Positions 12,701-24,700 of a stretch of DNA of 64,000 bases are shown in pieces. How positions within the stretch are numbered: position 1 is the first letter of the stretch; each line of letters begins with the position of its first letter. This DNA comes from Lucinisca nassula (lineage: Eukaryota; Mollusca; Bivalvia; Lucinida; Lucinidae). The notes under the pieces were generated by a model, which did not search any database, was not told the DNA's origin, and saw only the letters and a list, made by a program, of their open reading frames with translations. A program made the position numbers and the translations under genes. The stretch is taken from NCBI GenBank assembly GCA_963580285.1, contig OY757011.1, forward strand, positions 122,047,846 to 122,111,845, given 5' to 3'.

Positions 12701-15700
12701 TTTTTTGGCCTTATGGAAGTTTCGGCATAGCTGTAATGCAATAAAAAATTGATAATGACAAGGACCTGGTAATGGTAGAAACAGGTGCCAGTTTCCAGAC
12801 TTTCTAATACCGTTAATCTAAAACAATAAAAACTTGATAATGCAAAGGACCTCGTAATGGTTATATTTATCTCACTATTTTTATGCCCCCGCTATTCGAA
12901 GAATGGTGGAAGGGCATATAGCGTTGCCTCTGTCCGTCCGTCCAAAACATAAACGCAGTCAATAACTTAATTATTTCTGGATGGATTTTGAAACTACTTT
13001 GTAGAAATGTTAACCATCATGAGACGTTGTGTCACATGCAAAACCCAGGTCTGTACCTCCAAGGTCAAGGTCATACTTAGAGGTCAAAGGTAAAAAAGGT
13101 CCAAAACTTAAATGCAGTCAATAACTTACTTATTTCTGGATGGATTTTGAAACTACTTGGCAGAAATGTTGGCCATCATGAGGCAATCTGCCTCACACAA
13201 AACCAAGGTCCTTACCTCCAAGGTCAAGGTCATACCTAGAGGTCAAATGTGAAAAAAAGGGTCCAAAACTTAAATACCGTCAATAACTTTCTATGGATTA
13301 ATACGAACAAAGACATATTTTCAGGCGGGGGCATCCGTGTCCTATGGACGCATTTCTAGTTTATATTTATCTCACTATTACAATCCTTCCTTCATTTATA
13401 CCTTCTTTTTTACAGTCAGCAGAGATGGTGGCCCCTGTTCAGTATGGCAGCTCTGTAAGAGAAGATCTTCTTACAGTACCTCTGAGTGTTACACAGATGA
13501 CAAAGATGAGCAGTAAGGTTATCTAAATACAGTACAATTCCTATATTAAGACCACCTTTGGGACTGTTCAAAAGTGGTCTTAAAGACCAAAGGTGGTCCC
13601 TCACCAGAGGACACTATGGGCAGTAAACACAAAGAAAAATTAAGTGCAGCCTTCACAAGCTATTTAAAGCAGAATTAGTCTTAATTTTAGGTGGTCTTAA
13701 CAGCGGAATTTCACTGTATTTTTTTGGGGTATGAACTAGCCATGAAGTGGGGAAGGGCATATGACTGGGTCATTTGTCAGTCGACCCAAAGCTTATAAGC
13801 ACAAAAGATTTTCAATGCTGATGTCCACATGACCAAAACTTATTTGTAGGAAATCCAGGTAACGGTTATTTAGCTTCACTATTCTTGGTGTTGTGATATC
13901 AGAGTTACACTGAGGCAGTTCCAACAAGTAGCCATAACATATATTTTTACATAGACATGAGAAAAATTCTAGTTACTACTATTTTTCTGGGGCTTTTGAC
14001 TGTGTGTATAGTCTTTGGTGAAACTGTACATTGTCTGAACAGAAACATTACCTCATATAGAAGTCTCTGTGACTTAATGGCTGTGCTACTCGCCTCATTA
14101 ACCAGGGCCAGGAGTTTTTTTTGGGGGGCTTCTCCAGACTTTCAGCTGCATCTTTAAACTGAGGTCCTGTTTCCCTATGACCTTAGGTGTTGGTGGGATG
14201 TAAAACTAAAAAAAACCCAAACATATATTGCCTCATATAGTTTCTTTAAGAAGAATGCTAAATCTTGTAAGAACTGATGACTTTTTTCTTCCAGTTAACA
14301 AAAAAGAAGCTATCAAAATAAGGAAAGCAATTACATTGCCTACAGCACTTTCCCCGGCAGAGGTTAAAACTACACATGAACAAGATATGTTTGACAGGAC
14401 CTGTCTTCTCCTTAACCCACAGCAGATGATGTATGAAGGTTACCCATTGCCTCTAGCTCAGAATGATACAAATAGTAAGTAAGCAACAAAACGATGACAA
14501 GTGATGAAAGTTCTGACATTTGCATTGGGTGAAAGACTCCAATCAGCCTGCATACACACACAGTCATAAAAGTATCATCCCTGTATGCATGAAGAAGTGT
14601 TGGGTCACCAGGCAGTCATCAAGAATGCAGCCACAACCATGATCATTACTGTACTGATGTGCAGGCTGATCTTGAGTCTGCTGGTCACTTATCATGGTTT
14701 GTGTTATGACTCTGCAAGTAAACCATTGAAATAGGCTCATTAAATTTATTTCAGCCGATTAAAAAAAAACAACAGAAATCTACACATGTAAATTTTACCT
14801 TATAGGGAATAAATATACAGTAGAACTTTGATGGCTTGAACACTGATGGCTTGTTTACCATGGCTGAGTCGAACTTGTTCTTGAGTCCCACAGGGAATAT
14901 CTCTACATGAGAAACAGTGAGGGGAAAATTTAGGATATTTTCATCCTTTAACTTGCAGATATATGCTGTGTGTACTCATTAGAATTAGGATATTTTCTCC
15001 TTTAACTTGCAAATATATGCTGTGTGTATTCATTAGAATTAAAATTTAGGATATTGTCGTCGTTTAACTTGCAAATATATGCTGTGTGTACTCATTAGAA
15101 TTAAAATTTAGGATATTTTCTCCTTTATCTTGCAAATATTTGCTGTGTGTATTCATTAGAATTAAAATTTAGGATATTTTCGTCCTTTAACTTGCAAATA
15201 TATGATGTGTGTACTCGTTAGAATTAAAATTTAGGATATTTTCTCCTTTAACTTGCAAATATATGCTAAGTGTATTCATCAGAATTAAAATTTAGGATAT
15301 TATCTCCTTTAACTTGCAAATATATGCTGTGTGTATTCATTAGAATTAAAATTTAGGATGTTTTCGTCCTTTAACTTGCAAATATATGCTGTGTGTATTC
15401 ATTAGAATGAAAATTTAGGATATTTTCGTTCTTTAACTTGCAAATATATGCTGTGTGTATTCATTAGAATTAAAATTTAGGATATTTTCTCCTTTAACTT
15501 GCAAATATATGATGTGCGTATTCATTAGAATGAAAATTTAGGATGTTTTCGTCCTTTAACTTGCAAATATATGCTGTTTGTACTCATTAGAATTAAAATT
15601 TAGGATATTTTCTCCTTTAACTTGCAAATATATGCTGTGTGTACTCATTAGAATTAAAGTTTAGGATGTTTTCATCCTTTAACTTGCAATGTATGCTGTG

Positions 15701-18700
15701 TGTACTCATAAGAATTGCCTCACTGAGGCAATTCTAATGAGTACACACAGCATACATTTATATTATAGAACATCGAAAAGAAGTCCCAAAATTATCTCCT
15801 TTATGCTCCTGGCAGTAACCCTCAGTGGCTAGAACCACCCCTATCTCAGACAGATTTTCATGGTCCCGAAGGTGTTCACGAGCCATTGAAGTTTGATGGT
15901 ACTTTAATAAGGAGAGAAAAAAACCTTTTCAAAATCAATTTTGATTCTCGTATCTATAGTTGTTTACTCATAAAGGAAAGAAATCGCTCGTCGGAAGCAA
16001 ATTCAAGAATTTTGGTCCTTGGGGAGCAAATTCTTTCTTTTAAGAGTAGACACCTTTTCTTCAGATGTTTTGTGTAATAGTGAGAATCAGGAAGTTGTTA
16101 AGTTCTCAGCCTTGAAATACTGATCGAAAAACGGTCTTTTGTAAACATTCCTCTTACTGTTTTGGTATATTAAGCCTAATGATTGTGCAGGTACAACATT
16201 GCATGTCACTGAAAGAAAGAACTTAGAGCTGCACTGCATTGCATCTCTAAAACCAATACATGTAGTTATCTATTGTGATGTAATGTTTTTCATACCTCTT
16301 GTTTCAATTTAACCCTTCAAATCATAATTTTTTATCCAAAGTTGGATGGAAAGTAATGTAAATATAAGTAATAAAGTTAATCTGTTTAACTTCCATAGAA
16401 GTTTGTTTGTTTGATTTGAGGTTTAATACTATTTCGGTCATTTTGGAGATGCTTCCATTTTTGGGGGACTTTTACCAGATCCTGTGATGAAATGACATCT
16501 CGAGCCCTGCTGCCCAATGAAACCAAAAAAGGGTTTATATGAAACCCACCACTTTGCCTGGGCAGGCTCAGACCTTTTACTTCTAAGCGGTTTACTGGTA
16601 CTCATGTGTGGTCGGTTTCAGCTCTGCATGGAAGCACCATACAGCCAAATCTATTTCTATAAGCCCATTGGGTGTGGGCGCCTTTCTTTGAAGTATGTTC
16701 ACTTAAACTGCTTTGCTTGTGACCTGATATTGTTCTTCCCTGAAAAATAAAAATGTTATGTTCTTAACAGGAAACGATGACATTTTGTGAAATAGCATCA
16801 TAATGTTTTCAGCCATTGGGATGTAATATTACACACACTCGGTATGTAATATATGAAATAACTTTATGAACTGCTTATAACATTTGTCAAGAAGATACAT
16901 TGGCAAAATACACTGTAATACTTTTTTTTTGTCCTTTCAGATGAAACCAAAGACTTCATATACAGCAAGGAAAAATATGAGCAAGTTTCCAGCAAAAGTC
17001 CAATCTTTGCAATTGATTGTGAGATGGTAAGATTTGAAAATTGTGTTGCATATCTTGCAGTAGCTGAATGTTATTGAGTTCAAAAATCTGCACTGATAAA
17101 ATTATTTGCAAACTCTTTACTAATCCAGACATCAACTTGAGCAATTACACATCTTGGCCTATTATTCAAAGCATCGTTAGCTTAACAAGTTTGTGAGTGG
17201 TCAAATTGTTAACAGTTTCAGCAAGTATAATATGTTATACTCTGGTATTTTTGCTGCGAAAATTTGAGTAGCTTTTGCATTTTCACCATCTGATCAGGAT
17301 CCAAGGTTTGTCATGCAGTTTGTGAACTGGATGAATACATAATATGAAGTAATATGATATTAAAGTCGGTAGTGTTGTGTGGCTAAATAAATTTATTTAG
17401 CAGGAAAGGGTTAAAGGAGATGTGTTGTTCTACAGGTTGTAACAACAGAAAGAAGAAATGAGTTGGCTAGGGTATCAGTGGTGAACGAAAATCTTGAGTG
17501 TGTCTATGATAGCTTTGTTAAACCAGAGAATAAAATCATTGACTATGTCACAAGGTAAGTTTAGTGGTTACGTTCAACATTACTGTATGGCTTTGTCCAC
17601 ATGATTAATCTTGTCAAATTTGACACTGTGTACATCATGTGAACAAGTCCGTGAAATGAACACCCGCTAGATCCCACCTTATATAGAGAAAAAACTGGGG
17701 TTTACGAGGATATACATTATTTTTCTTACTCTGTTCCAAGACATAGGTTGTGTGTACTCTTTAGAACCGCCTCATTATCTGTTACCTTCAGGCTGCTGAG
17801 ATCGCCATTCGGTGACTGGCCACATAAGATTCTATCTGGTGGCAAAATCTGTGACAGCTGTTTCTGAAAGAATGAGGTGGTTCTAACGGTCACCCACAAA
17901 AACCTATGTTTGCATTATAAATAAGAAAAATATCACTAATTTTCACCAGAAAAGTAGCCATTTTGGAGATGTGAAAAAATGCTCTATGTCCCACGGATGT
18001 GATTTTGTAATGCATGCTTGTGATTTTATATACATTGGATTTAACAACCTACCTCCAAACTGATTTATTGTAGCTGAACTGTTTCTTAAATTAAAGTGTT
18101 CATGAATGAAAACAAATATACAGTTATCATTTTAACATTCACAGGTTCAGTGGTATAACCAAAAAGATACTTGATTCAGTGACGACGAAACTTGAAGACG
18201 TACAGAAACAGCTGTCACAGATTTTGCCACCAGATGGAATCTTATGTGGCCAGTCACTGAATGGCGATCTCAGCAGCCTGAAGGTAACAGATAAGCAGCA
18301 TCAAGAAAAATGTGCACTCAGTGAAGGCTCTTTTTCAATGTGCAATCAGTGAAGGCCCTTGAGCAATGTGCACTCAGTAAAAGCTCTTAAGCAATGTGCA
18401 CTTAGTGAAGGCTTTTTGGCAATGTGCACTCAGTGAAGGCTCTTTCACAATGTGCATTCAGTGAAGGCTCTTAAGCTATGTGCACACAGTACACTCTTTA
18501 GCTATTTGTATACTGTAAATATTAACAGTGATGGACATTCTGGATGATTTTCATTAACCCTGATCGAGAATAATCCAAATGATAGCCCTTATAGAAAAAT
18601 GTTAAAGGGCCAATTATGGTTAATTGTACAGGAGTGTGATAGCTGAACGGTTAGTGCTCTTGCCTCCATCATGAGAACAAGTCCGTGAAATGAGCACCCC

Positions 18701-21700
18701 ACAAAACCCCACTTTTATACAGAGAAAACTGAGGTTTATGGGGGTCTGCTTTATTTTTCTTGTTTATGCTCTAAAAAGGTTTGTGGGTACTCATTAGAAC
18801 CCGCCTCAAAGTGACCGTTCTAACGAGGCACTCACAATATATGTTTGTACTATAAATAAGAAAACTATCATGGATTTCATCAGAAAAGTAGTCATTTTTG
18901 AGATGTGAAAAATGCGTGGGTGTGTTATCATAATGTCTGATGCTAGAGGCCCCTCGTTTGTTCCTGGGCGGCGGTGATTATTTTGATGTCCAAACACACT
19001 CTGTTGGCATCATTTGCAGGGATGAATGTCAAAAAGTTCCCTGTACTTCGGATATGGACATTAACTGGAAGTGCCCTATACTGGAAGATTCATCCCCTGT
19101 GCAGGTTAAAGATCCCTACCCCAATTACATGATTACTGTGTTGGCTTTCATCCTGCAAACCTAGTTTGTACGTAATGTACACCTGCGAGTAATGGTCAAA
19201 TGTGACCGATCGCAGTATATGTAGATAGATAGATGGGCAAATTGTCCTAGAGTTGGGAACAATAACTAAGAATGCTTCACAAAGCAAACCAAAGATCAAT
19301 AAAGCAATTGGATACACATTCAGGGGAGGCGACCCTTTCTGAAATATTTTTGTCTCCCTTGTTAAAAAGGGCTCCTAAAAGGAAAACAAATGCTCCTCAG
19401 GAGCTAATCCTTCTCTCTTAGACATAGAGGATATTTGATTTTTTCAGTGCAAGATTTATTTCACCGAATGAACACGAAAACCAGTATTTTCAAGATTGGC
19501 GTAGCCACGAGTGAAAATACCAGTTTTGGTGTTCATGAGTGAAATAAAATTTGATCTTACACAAAAAAAAATCAAATTTTCTGTTTCTTACATGCTTCAA
19601 AATGGCAATATTTAGCTTCACTAATCGCGTCACTCACCCTCAGAGAAAACTATTTTTGTTTCTGGTTGTTTCGCGTCAATTTGGTGGTGTCCAACGTATT
19701 TAGTGGGTATAATATTGGGCGTCAACTGAAAGTTTGCACCTGAGAAATAGCCTGGGATGGTATTTCCATAAATGATTACTGAAATAATTGAGAAATTTAT
19801 TTCCAAAAGAAGGTGCGGACAGATCTAACGTCGCGCGACACATTTACGTGATGTTAGCGTCGAAAATGACATCATTAACATCCTCGGACGTGTGAATGGG
19901 CTTAGCGTCAATTCTAATACAGTTCATTAATTTTCAATCATCTGACAATGAAAAAACTGACCCGAGAAAAAAGTAGTCCCAAACAGTGAAAAATAAAATT
20001 GATATCAATCACTGTTTGAAACAGTGACAATATCGGTTTCGATTTCACCAAGAAATCTCTATATTTCATTGAAAAGCATGTAAGAAATTTCGTTACATTA
20101 CCTGTGTGCCCTCCTGCCAATCTGGGCTTGGAGAAGTACATTGGCACTTCCACGTAGAGCTGAAACAGAATTAACTTTTGAGTACTGGTAAACCTTTTGA
20201 AAGGTCTAAGCTTGCCCTGGCAAAGTGGTGCAAGGCAGACCATCCCTTAAATCCTAGCAGTTTCTTTGGTCTTGAGATCTCATTTCATCTCATTGTCAGG
20301 TAAAAGTCCCACAAAATCAGAAGCAACATCTTCAAAATGACCTAAATAGTGTTGATGGCGATGTACAACCTTAACACAAACAAACAAAACATTACCTGTA
20401 TTGACATATCACTGAAAGGCAGTACATGAGGATATAACACAAAATACATGTATCTCAATGACAATAGCATGAATAATTCCAGGTGCAATTCAAAGTTCAA
20501 TGGCTCAAACACCTTTGGGACCATGAAAATTTGTTTGTGATAGGGGTAGTGCAAGCCACTGAGTGTTATCCACCACACCAGGACAGGAGGCATAATGTGA
20601 ATAAAAGAGAGATAGCGTTTCTGTCTTTTGTAAAAAGTGGGTATGTTGTATATACACATTAGAATTGCCTCAATGAGGCAATTCTAATGCATATACACAA
20701 CATACATTTTCATGACAAAAGAAGAGAAATCTCCCTAAATTGTTCTATAATATTGGTTGTCTGAAGCTATCTTAAAAATTGCTTAGATACACCACATACA
20801 TTTTCATGAGAAAGTAAGAAAAATCTCCCCAAATATTCCATAATATTTTATCTTAGCTATCTTAATAATTGCTTAAGGTCTCAAGAACACAACATCTCCC
20901 AAAATATTCCATAATATTTGTTATCTGTAGCTGTCTTAATGATTTCTCTGGGACTCAAGAACACAACATACATTTTCATGACAAAATAAGAAAAAATCCC
21001 CCTAAATATTCCATAATATTTGTTGTCTGAAGCTGTCTTAATAATTGCTCAGGGACTCAAGAACACAACATACATTTTCATGACAAATTAGAAAAATCTC
21101 CCTAAATATTTCATAATATTTGTTATCTGAAGCTGTCTTAAAACTTGTCCTGCTGAGCCCGGATATGCCTTGTTTTCCAAACAACGAAGATCCAGAACAG
21201 ATGAACAGATGCCTTTGTCGCTTCTGATGAAGCCATCTGATCAGGATCTACATTGTTTGCCATTCAGATTGTGAATTTGTTGCAATAATTTGCATCAAGT
21301 AATCTGCTTGGTTGCTATTCGGTAGTGGGTATGGCATATATAAATATTCAGCAGGTCAAGGGTTAAGAATTTCTCAGGGAGTCAAGAACAAGTTTGAATC
21401 AGCCAAGGTGAATGAGCCATCAGTGTTTTAGGCATTGCAGTTGTGGGACCAGTCCAAAACTATCTGCATTGTTAGTTAACAAATTGTTAAAACTTTGATC
21501 ATTTAAGATGGCAAACATATTAATATTTTTGCTGAAAAAATATGGGTAGCTTTTGCTGCCCATGCAAAAGCTGCACACATTTTTTCAGCAAAAAATACCA
21601 AAATGTTAGATATAGCACTTGCTAGAACAGTAAACAGTATGACCACTATTGAGCTCGTTAAGCTAACGAGGCTTGGAACAACTGGACCCTGATGTACATA

Positions 21701-24700
21701 GAAATGAAAGATTAGAGAGGTGTTTGCAACACAGAGAAGGGGATGAAGAGAGATAGAGACAGAAGAAGAGAGATAATAGAAACACATTTGCAAATTGAGT
21801 GGAATAAGTCCCCTTTATTTCAGGGACTTCGTTTGAAGGAGAGTTAACAATGAGTCTAATAAATAGTCTACCTCCTGAAAACATTGCAGAAAATTTACCA
21901 GTAATATCCAGTCCCTTTAAGGGAAATGGATACACCTTCTTGGGAGATAACTCATATTTATGTATTTTTTGTCTCCTATATCAATGGGGGTATGCTCTCA
22001 AAAGAAATAATTTGCTTCTGAGGAGCAGAGATTTTCTTTTAAGAGTAGACCCCTTTCCAGGGGCTTCATTTACAGGAAAGCAAGTAGAAATTTGGAGTTG
22101 TCTCCCTGAGAAAAATACTTTTTAGAGTTTTGTTGGGATATGTCCTGTCTTGTAGATGTTTCATCCGTATGTGATTGACACGAGTGTAATCTACAACTTG
22201 ACTGGTAACAGAAGGATGAAAACAGGTTTGAGGAGGCTCACAGAACACTTCCTCAGGTGAGTTTGGTTCAGTAAAGCAGAGTGGCAGGACCAGTGGAAGA
22301 AATACAGAGTTTGGTTAAGATTGTGTTCTCCAGTTTTTCATGGAAACATGTGTTGTGAGTAACTGAGGCAATTCTAACACAACAGATTTGCCTGAGGTTA
22401 TTCGGAATTGCAAGGTAATTCTAACACAAAAACTGCCTCATTGATGTAGTTTTATGAAGCACATCTTCAACACTGCTATCCGCACCATCATTATTGTTGA
22501 CATTGTCATCATTGTTATCATCATCATCATCATCATCAATATCAACCTATGTCATCATCATCACTATCACCATCATCATCATCTTCATTGTGATCAATTT
22601 AGGCAAAAGCTTCAGAAACAGCCGTCTGACGTGGAATGTGTCAAAAGGTGAACAGTTACACCTTCATGGGAGATGACTCAGGAATAATTTTGCTTCCAGG
22701 AAAAAGTAGTTCTTAAATGTTAGAAACAATAAGCAAACTAAACCAACACTGCCATAGAAGTTAGTTTGACTTTATCCTTGTCCTGCTGAATAAATGGAAA
22801 AATTTTGAGGTCTGTTTCAAACTATCAACCAATTAAATTACTTAATGTATTTAATGTACTCATTCTATTCACAAACAGATCCTGATAAGATGGCATCAGG
22901 CCTACACTGATTGTCAATTTAGGGGTTGTGGTGATCAGCAGACAAAAGTAGAGAGTTTGTTTGTTTAATTTGAGGTTTTACGTTCCTGTCAACACTGTAT
23001 AGGTCATTTTGGAGATGTTGCTTCCAATTTTGTGGGACTTATACCCGATATTGAGATGAAATGACATCTCAAGCCCTGCCGCCCAGTGAGACCAATAGGG
23101 TTTATATGCATGGACAGTCCGACTCGCACCACTTTGCCTGAGCAGGCTTAGATCCTCTAAGCGGTTTACTATTACTCAAGAGCGGTCGGTTTCAGCTCTG
23201 TGTGAAAGCATCATGCAGCCCATCTATTTCTTCAAGCTCCGATGGGTGGGTGCCGAAAAGTAGAAAGAACTGTAATGATCCGAAGTATTGCTCCCGAAGG
23301 AGCAGTCTGATCAAGATCTAAACTGTTTGCCATGCCGGCTACATCTTTTGGACTCCTACCTGTGTCGTTAAAATTTTAGGAGAATTACAGCTTGTCCTCA
23401 AGGTCTCTGAAGTTTTAGGATTTTTACGGTAGTTTGTGATAGCAGATTTTGATTTATCATATGACGTCGCGTCTGAGAGTGTAATAACGCCATGCAATAT
23501 TTTCGATAATCCACTTGTGGATTAAATATGCAAATTAGCTAGATACGAGGAAAAGGGGTAAAATGCTCCGCAGAGCCTCGCATTTTATCCCTTTTCCTCA
23601 ACTCGTTTAATAAATTCAATAATACATGAGCACTCATGTAAGATCCTCTATATAATGAAGGTCACATGTTTTTCAGGCGTAACATTCAGAGCAACCCTGA
23701 AGGGCACAGCTCTGTAGAAGATGCTATTGCTACAATGGAGTTGGTTTTATTAAAACTTAGGAATGGTAGGTATGCTTAACCCATGGTATGCGGGAAACTC
23801 CTAAAGGGGTACCTTGGCAAACAGTGCAAGCCCAGATCAGATGCTGCAAAACGTGGCGTCTCATCAGGGCCTGCACAATTTGCTAGCAGAATTTTCTGTG
23901 AAAAATAGAATAATAACGAGAAAATAGGCCTGACACCCCATGACAAAAGGACTTGTCCACCATATGGGCTCCGTCAAGCGATTTTGGTACTTATCGCCTA
24001 TGCGAGCAGCGAAGGCTCAGGCGAGCCTGCGCATCTGCACAGTGTCGCCAGACCCTTCGCTGCTCGCTAATACAAGCAGTGAATCAAGAGGAACCTTCAG
24101 ACAGAAAGCCATATCCCTGGCCCCTCTGAATGGCTGGGCATGCACAGTTAAAATTTGTCATGACAGAATGCTCGAAGACACAAATTTGCGTGGTGGGGTT
24201 CATATAGCAATGGAACTGTCCACTAACATACAATGGGTTAAACTCTTCTTCACATGATGTCACTGTCATTTAACCCTATCTGTACCAAATGGAATCTCCC
24301 TCCTTCTATATAGCAGGAGGCCATTTAAAAATTTATGGGTGTCATGTTGTGTTTTCGTCAAAATTTATTTGGAAAATGGTCGAATTTTTTTGCAAACAGT
24401 GTAGATCCCTGATCAGACGCCACGTTCTGCAGTGTCTGACCTGGGCCTGCACTGTTTGCCAATTACCCGTTTTGGGGTTTCCGGTGCAAAATAGGTCAAT
24501 AGTGTTCATCAAGTCATTATTTTTTTCATCATATAATAATGACATGACCACACATGTAATTACACATGGATACCGTCACATAGCATGACACCATCCTTGA
24601 CAACCCCGTATTTAATACATGTAGTTCTTTGGAACTTTTTGGGCAATAAAAACTGATTTAAAATTGTTTTTTGATAAACAAATTCTGACAACCATGGTCA

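Larger units (their letters stand above)
20480..21447 (+). mobile_element. TIR-H MITE with tandem array and TTAA-A insert
   Basis: Left AAGTTCAATGGCTCAAACAC, right GAATGAGCCATCAGTGTTTT. It carries an FB1-type palindrome (20640-20705), a ~100-bp array and an inserted TTAA-A. Confidence 0.7.
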
